A stretch of 64,000 nucleotides of DNA from Kitasatospora aureofaciens (GCF_019192735.1 NZ_JAHTKP010000022.1:1-64000), one strand, 5' to 3'; counted from the first letter of the stretch, positions 51,019 through 60,004 are shown. The notes: generated from the sequence alone by a model not told the origin. Numbers and translations: made by a program.

Positions 51019-52032
51019 TCATGCCCGCGGGAGGCGGACGAGCATCTTGCCGGTGTTGGCGCCGCGCATCATGGCCTGGAACGCCTCGAAGGCGTTCTCG
51101 ATGCCGTCGACGACGGTCTCGTCGGTGACGAGCGAGCCGTCCTTGAGCCAGCCGCCCACCTGCCGGGCGAAGTCCGGCACGAGGTGGAAGTGGTCGCTGA
51201 CGTTCATGCCGCGCAGGTTGATGCGCTTGCCGATGGCGAGCGGCAGGTGCGGCGGGCCCGCGGGCAGCTCGGTGGCGTTGTACATCGAGATGGCGCCGAC
51301 CAGGGCGATGCGGCCGCGCAGGTTCATGGTCCGGATCGCGGCGTCGAGGTGGTCACCTCCGACGTTGTCGAGGTAGACGTCGATGCCGCCCGGGGCGGCG
51401 GCGGCGAGCTGCCCGGCGATGTCGCCCGCGCGGTAGTCCAGGCCGATGTCGTAGCCGAAGTCCGCGGTCAGCCGCTCGGCCTTGACCGGGCCGCCGGCCG
51501 AGCCGATGACGCGCGAGGCGCCGAGCTTGCGGGCGAGCTGCCCGGCGACGGAACCGACCGCGCCCGCGGCGCCCGAGATGAAGACGACGTCGCCCTCCTG
51601 GACGGGGGCGACCTCCTTGAGGCTCGCCCAGGCGGTCAGGCCGGTGGTGCCGAGGACGCCCAAGTACGCCTGAGCGGGAGCGAGTTCGGGGTCGACGAGC
51701 TGGACGTCGGCGGCGCCCAGCAGGGCGTGCTCGCGCCAGCCGAGGAAGTGGGTGACGGTCGCGCCGACCGGGACCTCGGGGGCCTGCGAGGCGACGACGG
51801 TGCCGACGGCCGAGCCGGTCATGGCCTCGCCCAGCCCGAACGGCGGGATGTAGGACTCGCCTTCGTTCATCCGCCCGCGCATGTAGGGGTCGACGGAGAG
51901 GTAGTCGTTGCGGACGACGACCTGGCCGGGGCCCGGGTCGGGCACGGTGGCCGTCCTGAGCACGACGTCCGAGTCCTTGGGCTCGCCGACGGGGCGGGCG
52001 GTGAGGTGCCATTCACGGCTGGAGAAAGACAT
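51019..52032 (-). CDS. NADP-dependent MDR-family oxidoreductase (CurA/LTB4DH-like)
   Basis: 337-residue zinc-independent medium-chain reductase that reduces alkenals or enones. LSVDPYMRGRMNEGESYIPP is the family's N-terminal mark, then GVLGTTGLTAWASLKEVAPV and the Rossmann motif VFISGAAGAVGSVAGQLARK. DVYLDNVGGDHLDAAIRTMN and MNVSDHF follow. ATG at 52032. It sits between TetR and ALDH genes, consistent with detoxification of reactive carbonyls. Confidence 0.93.
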   Translation of the reverse strand: MSFSSREWHLTARPVGEPKDSDVVLRTATVPDPGPGQVVVRNDYLSVDPYMRGRMNEGESYIPPFGLGEAMTGSAVGTVVASQAPEVPVGATVTHFLGWREHALLGAADVQLVDPELAPAQAYLGVLGTTGLTAWASLKEVAPVQEGDVVFISGAAGAVGSVAGQLARKLGASRVIGSAGGPVKAERLTADFGYDIGLDYRAGDIAGQLAAAAPGGIDVYLDNVGGDHLDAAIRTMNLRGRIALVGAISMYNATELPAGPPHLPLAIGKRINLRGMNVSDHFHLVPDFARQVGGWLKDGSLVTDETVVDGIENAFEAFQAMMRGANTGKMLVRLPRA

Positions 52033-52082
52033 GACGATCCTAGGGAGTAGTGCGGTGCGAGGGAGGGTGGGGAGCGGGGAGG

Positions 52083-52673
52083 TCAACTGCCCGCGGTCAC
52101 GGTGGAGACGGGCACGGTGGAGACGGGCGCGCCCAGGTATCCGGCCACGAGGGCATCGGATCCCAGGGGCAGCAGGCGGTGCGCGTCCGCGACGTTCTCC
52201 AGGCCGACCACCAGCGCGATGCAGACGTCCGCGGCCTCGACGGGCTCGACCCCCTCGACGGTGCCCGCCTCGTCGAAGAGTGCGGTGAGCAGGCGGCGCA
52301 GGTCGTCGGTGAAGGCGGAGCATATCCCGCCGAAGAGGCGGGCCTTGTCGTCGAGGAGTTCGGCCGTGTGCGGGGAGTCCTCGGACAGGGCGAGGACGAG
52401 TTCGAGCTTGGCGGCGAGGACGCCCCGGACGCGGGCGGCGTACGGAACCCCGGTGTCGGCCGCCGCCCGGCGGGCCCGCGCGAGCGCCTGCTCGTGCAGG
52501 CGCCCGGCGAGCCGCCGGAAGGCGTCGTCCTTGCTGCGGACGTACTGGTAGACCGCGGACCGGGACACGCCCATGGTGGTGGCGATGTCGTCCATCGTGG
52601 TGCGGCGCACTCCGTACCTGGTCAGGCAGTCGTACGTGGCGTCGAGGACCTCGTCGAGCCGGTCGGTGCCCAT
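52083..52673 (-). CDS. TetR-family transcriptional regulator
   Basis: 196 residues. The HTH is RRTTMDDIATTMGVSRSAVY, then QYVRSKDDAFRRL. The C-terminal ligand domain is helical and divergent. It starts 3 bases after the DJ-1-like stop and lies 50 bases before the MDR gene, in the middle of the operon. It most likely represses the operon from the region upstream of 53372, where an inverted repeat is present. Confidence 0.93.
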   Translation of the reverse strand: MGTDRLDEVLDATYDCLTRYGVRRTTMDDIATTMGVSRSAVYQYVRSKDDAFRRLAGRLHEQALARARRAAADTGVPYAARVRGVLAAKLELVLALSEDSPHTAELLDDKARLFGGICSAFTDDLRRLLTALFDEAGTVEGVEPVEAADVCIALVVGLENVADAHRLLPLGSDALVAGYLGAPVSTVPVSTVTAGS

Positions 52674-52676
52674 CGG

Positions 52677-53372
52677 TCAGGCCAGCTTCGTGAGCAGCTC
52701 GACGGCGAGCGGCGCGGAGGAGGCCGGGTTCTGGCCGGTGACCAGGTTGCGGTCGACGACCACGTTCGGCACCCACGGCTCGCCGACCCGGACGTTCACG
52801 CCGGCCTCGGTGAGACGGTCCTGGAGCAGCCACTTCGCCTTGTCGGCGAAGCCGGCCTGGGTCTCCTCGGCGTTCGTGAAGGCGGCGACCTCGTAGCCGG
52901 CGAAGGCGTTGGTGCCGTCGGCCCTGGTGGCGGCCAGCATCGCGGCCGGGGCGTGGCAGACCACGCCGAGCGGCTTGCCGGACTCCAGGGCGAGGGTGAG
53001 GAGGCGGCCGGAGTCGGCGTCGACGGCGAGGTCCTCCATGGGGCCGTGGCCGCCGGGGTAGAAGACGGCCGCGTAGTCGTCCAGGTCCACGTCCTCGATC
53101 TTGAGGGGGGACCGCAGCTCGCCGAAGCCGGCCAGGGCCTCGGCGATGCGGTCGGCGTTCTCCTGGCCACCGTTGACCTCGGGGGCGAGGCTGCCCCGGT
53201 CGACGGCGGGAACGACGCCGCCGGGCGTGGCGACCACGATCTCGTGACCGGCCGCCTTGAACGCCTGGTACGGAGCGACGGCCTCCTCGGCCCAGAAGCC
53301 GGTGGGGTGCTTGGTTCCGTCAGCCAGCGTCCAGTGGTCGGCGCCGGTGACGACGAAGAGGATCTTCGACAT
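52677..53372 (-). CDS. DJ-1/PfpI family protein (Hsp31/glyoxalase III-like)
   Basis: 231-residue class I amidotransferase-like protein. KILFVVTGADHWTLADGTKH opens it. EEAVAPYQAFKAAGHEIVVA and VFYPGGHGPMEDLAV follow, and the nucleophile elbow reads GKPLGVVCHAPAAMLAATRA (catalytic Cys in VCHAP). Members degrade methylglyoxal or protect proteins, matching the carbonyl-stress theme. The ATG at 53372 is the first gene of the operon, divergent from a LysR gene across 169 bases. Confidence 0.93.
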   Translation of the reverse strand: MSKILFVVTGADHWTLADGTKHPTGFWAEEAVAPYQAFKAAGHEIVVATPGGVVPAVDRGSLAPEVNGGQENADRIAEALAGFGELRSPLKIEDVDLDDYAAVFYPGGHGPMEDLAVDADSGRLLTLALESGKPLGVVCHAPAAMLAATRADGTNAFAGYEVAAFTNAEETQAGFADKAKWLLQDRLTEAGVNVRVGEPWVPNVVVDRNLVTGQNPASSAPLAVELLTKLA

Positions 53373-53452
53373 GAGGGGTGCTCCGAGCGTGCGGATCCGC
53401 AGGGGGATCGGGGATCGGGGGTCGATGCGTCGCCGCCGCTGACGTTTCCGAA

Positions 53453-53484
53453 GCACTGACACTTCGCACTCAGTTCGTCAGTGC
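53453..53484. promoter_or_regulatory. Inverted repeat in the DJ-1/LysR divergent promoter
   Basis: GCACTGAC (53453-53460) and GTCAGTGC (53477-53484), perfect 8-bp arms with a 16-base spacer, in the middle of the divergent gap. A likely site for the TetR or the LysR regulator encoded nearby. Confidence 0.5.
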
Positions 53485-53541
53485 GGCGACGTCCTCGACG
53501 GTAGGACGCCTACCCCATCGGAATCCAATAGGCTCGTACAT

Positions 53542-54492
53542 GTGAGAGATAAGAATCCCGATGGACGGCCGGGAACGCCGTCACCGCAGGCGAGCGGCCT
53601 CCTCGATCTGAACCTGCTGCGCACGTTCCTCGCGGTGTACCGGGCCGGCGCCTTCACCGCGGGCGCCCGCGTGCTGGGCCTGTCGCAACCGACGGTGACG
53701 ACGCAGATCCGCTCCCTGGAGACCCAGCTGGGCCGGGAGCTGTTCGAACGGCTGTCGCGCGGCGTCGCCCCGACCCCGTTCGCCGACGAGCTGGCCGCGC
53801 GGGTCATGGAGCCGATGGACGCCCTCGGCCCGGTCGGCGGCGGCGCCCTCCTCGGCGAGGGTGACGCGGAGCCCGTGCACCTGGCGGGGCCCGCCGAGTA
53901 CATCACGCACTGCGTCATGCCGACGCTCGCCCCGCTCGTCGACAAGGGGGTGCGCCTGCGCATCGCCTTCGGCCTCCCCGACGACCTGCTCGACGGACTG
54001 CGCGCGGGCCGGCACGACCTGGTCATGGCCACCGTGCGCCCACGCGGCCGCGCGCTCGCCTCCGTCCCGCTGGCCGACGAGGAGTTCGTCCTGGTCGCCG
54101 CGCCCTCCTGGGCCGAACGGATCGGATCGCGCCTCGCCGCCGAGGGGCCCGCCGTCCTGCACGGGGTGCCGCTCGTCTCGTACGCCGAGGACCTGCCGAT
54201 CGTCCGGCGCTACTGGCGCCACGTGTTCGGCAGGCCCTTGACCTGCCGGCCGACCGTCACCATCCCCGACCTCCGAGCAGTCAAGGAGGCCGTGGTCGGC
54301 GGCGCCGGATTCAGCGTGCTCCCGCGCTACCTGTGCGCCGACGACCTGGCCTCGGGCGCCCTGATCCTCCTCAACGATCCGGACGACCCGCCGATCAACA
54401 CGGGCTTCCTGGTCCAGCGCCCGGGGTCGTCCACGAACCCCCATGTCACGCTGGTCCGCGACCACCTGCTGCGCTCCGCCCACGACGCCTGA
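53542..54492 (+). CDS. LysR-family transcriptional regulator
   Basis: 316 residues with an N-terminal extension before the HTH (LDLNLLRTFLAVYRAGAFTA, GARVLGLSQPTVTTQIRSLE, TQLGRELFERLSRGVAPTPF). The effector domain includes VHLAGPAEYITHCVMPTLAP and VVGGAGFSVLPRYLCADDLA. It is divergent from the carbonyl-stress operon and probably regulates it. The start is a GTG at 53542; an internal start nearer LDLNLLRTF is possible. Confidence 0.9.
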   Translation: MRDKNPDGRPGTPSPQASGLLDLNLLRTFLAVYRAGAFTAGARVLGLSQPTVTTQIRSLETQLGRELFERLSRGVAPTPFADELAARVMEPMDALGPVGGGALLGEGDAEPVHLAGPAEYITHCVMPTLAPLVDKGVRLRIAFGLPDDLLDGLRAGRHDLVMATVRPRGRALASVPLADEEFVLVAAPSWAERIGSRLAAEGPAVLHGVPLVSYAEDLPIVRRYWRHVFGRPLTCRPTVTIPDLRAVKEAVVGGAGFSVLPRYLCADDLASGALILLNDPDDPPINTGFLVQRPGSSTNPHVTLVRDHLLRSAHDA

Positions 54493-54609
54493 GGGCCCGG
54501 GTGACGACGGCACCGACCCTGCGGGTCGCACCGGCTGTCGCGAAGCCTTGACAGTGCGTCACGGGCTGGGAACCCTGGTGCCGTACTCCAGGGACGTGAG
54601 GGGCACGGC

Positions 54610-55158
54610 ATGCCATGGTCTGACGAGAGCGGGCGCCATCAGGGCTTCCCGGTGGCGGTGTTGGCGGACGGCAGTGAGCCGACGCCCTTGCCGGACGGCC
54701 GTACGACGTGGTGGCTCTACAACGGCGCGGACGGCCCCCGGGCCGCTGCGGTGCGCGGCGGGTGCAGCTGCGGCTGGCGGGGTGAGCGGGTGCACCCGTT
54801 GGACTTCGGCGACGACCAGGCGACCGAGGCGGTGGGCGAGGCCACCGGGCCGTTCGCGGACTGGGAGTGGCACGTCGACGTGGCCGAGGGTGTGGTGCCG
54901 CGCGAGGTCGAGGAGCTGGTCACGGCACTGGTGGACCGGATCTGCGACCTGACGGAGAGCAAGCCGTACGCCGCCGCCCGTGCCGCCGCCCGGTTCGAGC
55001 GCGCCGCGGGTTCGACCGCGCTGCTGGCCGGCCGCAGGGCCCGCAGCAGCCTGATGACCTGGGAGTACATCGGCCGCGCCTTCGGCTGCGGGCCCGAATC
55101 GGCGCTGGAGCGGTTCGGCGAGACGCTGCCCGACGCCGACTGGACCGACGGGGCGTAG
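54610..55158 (+). CDS. Hypothetical protein of unknown function
   Basis: 182 residues, no signal peptide or membrane helix. The first half is a compact Trp-rich region (GRTTWWLYNGADGPRAAAVR, then GGCSCGWRGERVHPL with a C-x-C pair). The second half is helical (EELVTALVDRICDLTESKPY, ARAAARFERAAGSTALLAGR). I recognise no family. It ends exactly where the GH1 gene on the opposite strand loses its C-terminus, so its arrival may have truncated that gene. Confidence 0.65.
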   Translation: MPWSDESGRHQGFPVAVLADGSEPTPLPDGRTTWWLYNGADGPRAAAVRGGCSCGWRGERVHPLDFGDDQATEAVGEATGPFADWEWHVDVAEGVVPREVEELVTALVDRICDLTESKPYAAARAAARFERAAGSTALLAGRRARSSLMTWEYIGRAFGCGPESALERFGETLPDADWTDGA

Positions 55159-56397
55159 GACGAGGCGCAGGCCGTACGCGTCCGCCCACTCATAGTTATC
55201 AAGTAGTGACCAGGTGTAGTAGCCGCGGACGTCGGCGCCTTCGGCGATGGCGGCGGCGAGGGCGTCGAGGTGGGCGGCCATGAAGTCGATGCGAGGCTGG
55301 TCGGGGGTGGTGTCCTCGGTGACGGAGCAGCCGTTCTCGGTGATGGTGATGGGCGGGAGGGCGGTGCCGTACAAGTCGCGGAGATGGAGGAGGAGTTGGC
55401 GGAGGGCGTCGGGGACGACGGGCCAGCCGAAGGCGGTGTGGGGGACGTCGGGGATGTCGACCAGGGTGAAGGGGAGGCCGGGTTCGATGGGGGCGGCGAT
55501 GCGGGTGGGGTTGTAGTAGTTGAGGCCGAGGCCGTCGAGGCGCGGGGCGGCGATGAGGTCGAGGTCGCCGGGGTGGATAGCGCCGAAGAGGTCGTCAGGG
55601 ACGCCGAAGGCGGAGAGGTCGGGGTAGCGGCCGAGGAGGACGGGGTCGGTGAACAGGCGGTTGTGGAGGGCGTCGTAGGCCTCGGCGGCGGCAACGTCCT
55701 CGGCGGAGTCGGACGCCGGCCAGACGGGGGTGAGGTTGTTGGAGAGCATCACCTCCAGGCCGCGCTCGTGGAGCAGGGACGCCGCGAGGCCATGGGCAAG
55801 GAGCTGGTGGTGGGCCGCCGGGAGGGCCTCGAACATCAGGGTGCGGCCGGGGGCGTGGGTGCCCAGCGCGTAGCCGAAGACGGTGTGGACGAAGGGCTCG
55901 TTGAGGGTGATCCAGGCGGGGACGCGATCGCCGAGCCGGTCCACCACCACGGAGGCGTACTCGGCGAAGCGGTAGGCGGTGTCGCGGTTCAACCAGCCGC
56001 CGCCGTCCTCCAAGGCCTGCGGGAGGTCCCAGTGAAAGAGGGTGGGCAGCGGGGTGATACCGGCTTCCAGGAGCGCGTCGACCAGGCGGTCGTAGAAGGC
56101 GAGTCCGGCCGGGTTGGCCGGGCCGCTGCCGGTGGGGCGGATGCGGGGCCACGCAATGGAGAAGCGGTAGCCGTCGAGGCCGAGGCCACGCATGAGGGCG
56201 ATGTCCTCGGTGTAGCGGTGGTAGTGGTCGCAGGCGACCGCGCCGCTATGGCCGTCGCGGACCGCGCCGGGTCGGGCGGCGAACACGTCCCAGACGGAGG
56301 GCCCGCGCCCGTCCTCGTCCACCGCCCCCTCGATCTGGTAGGCGGCGGTGGACGCTCCCCAGCGGAACCCGGCCGGCAGGTCGAGGCGATCCGGCAT
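55159..56397 (-). pseudogene. GH1 beta-glucosidase, C-terminally truncated
   Basis: Starts normally: MPDRLDLPAGFRWGASTAAY from an ATG at 56397 with GAAGGAGG. The acid/base Glu167 is in ITLNEPFVHTVFG and the nucleophile Glu354 in ITITENGCSVTE, so both catalytic residues remain. Homology ends at about residue 412, after GYYTWSLLDNYEWADAYGLR. The last 40-50 residues (the RFGLVxVD...R.K.S..WY strand-helix pair) are gone, and the frame runs on without stop through the antisense of the gene at 54610 to 54559. The barrel's final unit is missing, so activity is doubtful. Cytosolic; the operator at 56410 is intact. Confidence 0.8.
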
Positions 56398-56409
56398 AGC
56401 TGCCTCCTT

Positions 56410-56438
56410 CGCTAACATGAGCAGTGCTCATATTAGCG
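56410..56438 (-). promoter_or_regulatory. 29-bp near-perfect palindrome upstream of the GH1 gene
   Basis: Two 14-base arms around a central G at 56424: CGCTAACATGAGCA and TGCTCATATTAGCG, differing at one position. The core ATGAGCAGTGCTCAT is typical of TetR-type operators; the outer CGCTAA recalls the LacI sites. It lies directly before the GH1 ribosome site. The rest of 56439-56609 shows no gene. Confidence 0.6.
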
Positions 56439-56609
56439 AGGTACTGCCGAAACTCCAGGGGCCGATCGGTCACGACGAGGCATGGTGCTGCGGACCTCGA
56501 CCTGCGCCGCCACGACGACGGCACCGGGAGCGCCAACGGCACCCAACGGTCTCTCGGCATCACCGGCCTGTGCCGGGCGGGCCCGGGGCGGGGAGGGTGT
56601 GCGGTGGCG

Positions 56610-57488
56610 TCAGCCGAGTGGCGTTGCCAGGCGGGCCAGTTCGGCCGGGGTGAGCACCAGATCTGCGGCCAGGGCCGAGTCCCGGATCGAGGCGGGGCGG
56701 GTGGCACCGGGGACGGGGATCACCACCGGCGAGCGGGCCAGCAGCCAGGCGAGTGCGACCTGCTGCGGGCTGACCCCGCGTGCGGCCGCGACCTCGTGGA
56801 ACGCCGTGCCGGCCGCCGGCTGCTCCGAGGCGTCGTCGAGCGAGCTGCGCGAGACGCCGCCCAGCGGGCTCCACGGCAGGAAGGCCACCCCCAGCTCCGT
56901 GCAGAGCCGCAGTTGGTCCTCACTGGTGCGGACGGCCGGGGAGTGACGGTTCTGCACCGAGACCAGGGCCGGGCCGAGGATCCCGTGCGCCTCCCGGATC
57001 TGATGGACGGTGACGTTGGAGATGCCGGCCATCCGGATCTTCCCCTCGTCCACCAACTCCTTGAGCGCGCCGACCGACTCGGCCCACGGGACCTGCGGAT
57101 CGGGCTTGTGCAGCTGGTACAGGTCGATCGCCGCCACGCCCAGCCGGCGCAGCGAGCCCTCGCACGCGCTCTTGAGGTGCCGGGGCGCGCCGGTGACCGT
57201 CCACGATCCGTCACCCGGGCGCCCGCGGCCGCCCTTGGTGGCGATCAGCACGCGGTCGCGGTCGCTGCGCGTCGCCAGGGCGCGGGCGATCAGGAACTCG
57301 TTGTGGCCGAGCTCGTCCGCGTGCCAGTGGTAGGAGTCGGCGGTGTCGATCAGCGTGACACCGCTGTCCAGCGCGGTGTGGAGGGTGGCCAGGGCCCGGG
57401 CCTCGTCGGGGCGCCCCTCGATGGAGAGGGGCATCGCGCCCAGCCCGATCGCGCCGACCTTGACGTCGCCGATGCTGCGCTCGCGCAT
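56610..57488 (-). CDS. Aldo/keto reductase
   Basis: 292-residue NADPH-dependent AKR. VGAIGLGAMPLSIEGRPDEA opens the barrel. The tetrad Asp and Tyr are in TLIDTADSYHW, the Lys in LIATKGGRGR, and the His in LYQLHKPDPQV. PVVIPVPGATRPASIRDSAL binds the cofactor phosphate. ATG at 57488, one base after the epimerase stop, so the two are co-transcribed. Confidence 0.94.
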   Translation of the reverse strand: MRERSIGDVKVGAIGLGAMPLSIEGRPDEARALATLHTALDSGVTLIDTADSYHWHADELGHNEFLIARALATRSDRDRVLIATKGGRGRPGDGSWTVTGAPRHLKSACEGSLRRLGVAAIDLYQLHKPDPQVPWAESVGALKELVDEGKIRMAGISNVTVHQIREAHGILGPALVSVQNRHSPAVRTSEDQLRLCTELGVAFLPWSPLGGVSRSSLDDASEQPAAGTAFHEVAAARGVSPQQVALAWLLARSPVVIPVPGATRPASIRDSALAADLVLTPAELARLATPLG

Positions 57489-57489
57489 G

Positions 57490-58497
57490 TCAGACACCGG
57501 CCTTCGAGGTGGTGAGCGCCTCGTCGACGGCTTCCGGAAGCCAGTCGCGCACCGCGCGGAAGCGGAAGCCGAGTTCGGTGGCCCGGGTGTTGTCCATCGG
57601 ATACCAGCGGTCGAACGAGAACGGCGAGGGCTTGTCGTCCGGGTGCCCCGGCTCGTCCGGGTGCGGCGGCGGTGCGTCGGCGATGCGGTACCGCACGGCC
57701 GGGCCACCGATCCGGTCGGCGACCAGCTCGGACAGCTCGGTGACGTCGAGCGTGCCGTTCGAGCAGGCGTTGACCGGCCCGGTGAAGTCGGCGGAGGCGG
57801 CCCAGGCCAGGAACTCGGCGATCTCCCGGTGGTGCACGAAGGACGTCGCGAACGGCTCGCGGTGGACGGTGATCGGGCGGCCGGCGGCGATCCGCTCGGT
57901 GTAGTGGGCCAGGCGTCCGGTGAAGTCCAGCGCGCCGCCACCCAGCACGTGGGCGCTGCGTACGGCGGCGAAGGCGAACGGCGCGTCCTGGGTGAAGACG
58001 GCCTCGGCCTGCCGCTTGCCTTCGGCGTACCGGAGTTCGGGCGTGTCGGCGGCGGCGAGGCGCTCGGGGTCCACCGGCCAGCGGGCCGGGAGAACCTGGG
58101 ACTCGGCGAGCGGCACGCGGCGCGTCGGGTCGGGTGCGCGCAGAAGGTCGGAGGCCAGGGGGTCGGAGGCCAGGAGGTCGGAGGTCGCCGGGTCGTACAC
58201 CTCGATGGTCGAGGTCATCACGTAGCGCCCGGTCCGGTTCGCGAAGACCCGGCGGGCGACGGCCGCGTGCGCAGGGGTGGAGCAGACCTGGTCGATCACC
58301 GCGTCGAATTCGCTCGAGCCGAGTGCCGCGGTCAGCGCCGCGTGGTCGGCGCGGTCCGCGATCAGCGGCGTCACACCGTCCGGTGCCGGGGCGGAGCCGC
58401 GGTTGAGCAGGGTGACGCGGGTGCCGGCGTCGCGGAGCAGGGTGACGAGGTGACGGCCGAAGTAACGGCTGCCGCCGATGACGAGGACGTTTCGCAT
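57490..58497 (-). CDS. NAD-dependent epimerase/reductase (extended SDR)
   Basis: 335-residue SDR. The cofactor motif is VLVIGGSRYFGRHLVTLLRD (G-x-x-x-x-G-R), matching isoflavone-reductase-like or RNA-binding-type SDRs. YVMTSTIEVYDP and ELRYAEGKRQAEAVF (Y-x-x-x-K) hold catalytic residues. An insertion of SDLLASDPLASDLLRA near residue 105 comes from an in-frame 15-bp triplication (58143-58187). It is divergent from a LysR gene across 78 bases and followed by the AKR gene. Confidence 0.9.
   Translation of the reverse strand: MRNVLVIGGSRYFGRHLVTLLRDAGTRVTLLNRGSAPAPDGVTPLIADRADHAALTAALGSSEFDAVIDQVCSTPAHAAVARRVFANRTGRYVMTSTIEVYDPATSDLLASDPLASDLLRAPDPTRRVPLAESQVLPARWPVDPERLAAADTPELRYAEGKRQAEAVFTQDAPFAFAAVRSAHVLGGGALDFTGRLAHYTERIAAGRPITVHREPFATSFVHHREIAEFLAWAASADFTGPVNACSNGTLDVTELSELVADRIGGPAVRYRIADAPPPHPDEPGHPDDKPSPFSFDRWYPMDNTRATELGFRFRAVRDWLPEAVDEALTTSKAGV
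58143..58187. repeat. 15-bp imperfect triplication within the SDR gene
   Basis: Three consecutive units of the form GG(G/A)GGTCGGAGGCCA, in frame, adding five residues each (S-D-(P)L-L-A). It probably arose by slippage and is tolerated in a loop. Confidence 0.7.
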
Positions 58498-58575
58498 GCC
58501 TCCACTGTGACCGCCTAGGCTGCGCAGCAGAACTGATCACTTACTGAACCGGTATGAAGGAAATCTGGTGACCGG

Positions 58576-59526
58576 ATGATCGACGTCCAGCGGCTGCGCA
58601 TCCTGCGGGCGGTGGCCGAGCACGGCAGCTTCAACCGGGCGGCCGCCGCCCTGCACCTCACCCCGTCCGCGGTCTCCCAGCAGGTGGCCGCCCTGGAGCG
58701 CGGCCTCGGCACGGCCGTGGTGGTCCGCAGCACCCGCGGCGTCACGTTCACCGAGGCCGGGCGGGTGATGGTGGAGACCGCCACCGCGATCTCCGCCGAG
58801 CTGCGGCACGCCCGCGAGCAGATCGACCAGCTCACGGCAGAACGGCCGAAGCTGACGATCGCGACGTTCACCAGCGGCGGTCGAGTGCTGCTGCCCACCG
58901 CCCTCGCGGCGTTCGCAACCGAGCATCCCGAGGTCGAACTCCACCTGGTGGAGCGGGAACCCGAGGACAGCCTGCCGATGGTCCGGCAGGGGGTCGCCGA
59001 CCTCGCGCTCGCCTACCACTTCGACGGCCCGCTGCCCGCCCGTCCCGGTGACCGCTCGGGCCTCGACTGGCTGGCGCTCACCGACGATCCGCTCTCCGTG
59101 GTGCTGCCCGCCGGCCACCGGCTGGCCGGTCGCGCCTCGCTCGACCTGGGCGAACTCGCCGCGGAACGCTGGGTGTTGGGCTGTCTGAAGACCGCGGCGT
59201 TCCTGCGCCGCTACGCCGAGCTGGCCGGCTTCGAGCTGCTGGTGCGCGGCAGCACCACCGACTACTTCTTCGCCCGGTCGCTGGTCGCGGCGGGGGTCGG
59301 CGTCTCGTTGGTCCCGTCCGTCGCGCTGACCCCGGAGCAGCCGGGCACCGTCGTGGTCCCCGTCCAACCGCCACGGCCGGCCCGGCACATCGGGATCGCC
59401 ACCGCCCGGCGGCGGGTGCGGCAGCCGTACACGGCGGCCCTGGTACGGGCGTTGCAGCACGCAGCCGAATCGTCTAACTGCAGTGCGTCCCTGGGCAGTT
59501 GTCCACCGCCTTCGGCCGGTGGGTGA
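58576..59526 (+). CDS. LysR-family transcriptional regulator
   Basis: 316 residues. The HTH is LRILRAVAEHGSFNRAAAAL, HLTPSAVSQQVAALERGLGT. The effector domain begins LTIATFTSGGRVLLPTALAA and ends SLVPSVALTPEQPGTVV. The last 25 residues are low-complexity and may extend past the usual end. It is divergent from the SDR-AKR pair, its likely target. ATG at 58576 with a weak ribosome site. Confidence 0.9.
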   Translation: MIDVQRLRILRAVAEHGSFNRAAAALHLTPSAVSQQVAALERGLGTAVVVRSTRGVTFTEAGRVMVETATAISAELRHAREQIDQLTAERPKLTIATFTSGGRVLLPTALAAFATEHPEVELHLVEREPEDSLPMVRQGVADLALAYHFDGPLPARPGDRSGLDWLALTDDPLSVVLPAGHRLAGRASLDLGELAAERWVLGCLKTAAFLRRYAELAGFELLVRGSTTDYFFARSLVAAGVGVSLVPSVALTPEQPGTVVVPVQPPRPARHIGIATARRRVRQPYTAALVRALQHAAESSNCSASLGSCPPPSAGG

Positions 59527-59689
59527 CGACGAGGCCCGCCGGCCCCGGCCCCCACCCCCATCGCCGGTGGCGTCACCGCCCGGCCCGCCCGTCATTGATG
59601 ATCCCGTGGTCCCTCCATGCCACCGGCGGCTCGGCCGGACTCCCGCCGGCCGCGGCGGTCGGCGATTTCGGTCAGTGGATGCCTGATCG

Positions 59690-59955
59690 GTGTACGGCGC
59701 CGGCGTTGTGGACGCGCTCACCCGGCGCCCGGGTGAGCCGGTCGAGGAGTACGCCGCCCGCGTCCTGACGACGCCCGGCGCGGGGTGCTGGTCGAGCGGG
59801 CCGATCCGGCCCACGACGCCGGTCCGGCCCGGCCGGCGTCGTTGGACGAGGCGGCGGCTGTCCGGCCGGCCGCCGAGTACGCGCGGATGCGCGAGCTGTG
59901 GGGGCTGACGCCCGAGGGCGGACGGCTGGAGGGCGGACGGCGCGGGGCGGGCGGC
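59690..59955 (+). pseudogene. HD-domain phosphohydrolase remnant, frameshifted
   Basis: One frame reads VVDALTRRPGEPVEEYAARV from about 59705; after a frame change near 59780 it continues VLVERADPAHDAGPARPASL and AAEYARMRELWGL. Together these match the end of HD-type phosphohydrolases that read DALTRRPGEP...Y..RV...P.A..VK.ADL.DN.DP.R. The N-terminal His-Asp core is absent. A broken fragment. Confidence 0.6.
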
Positions 59956-59966
59956 ACAACCGCGAG

Positions 59967-60004
59967 AGGGCCCGTGCCACGCGGTTCGCGCGGGCACGGG
60001 CCCT
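59967..60004 (+). terminator. Terminator downstream of the HD remnant
   Basis: Perfect 12-bp stem (AGGGCCCGTGCC, 59967-59978; complement 59993-60004) followed by TTTCGGGG. It marks the 3' end of the former transcript. Confidence 0.7.
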
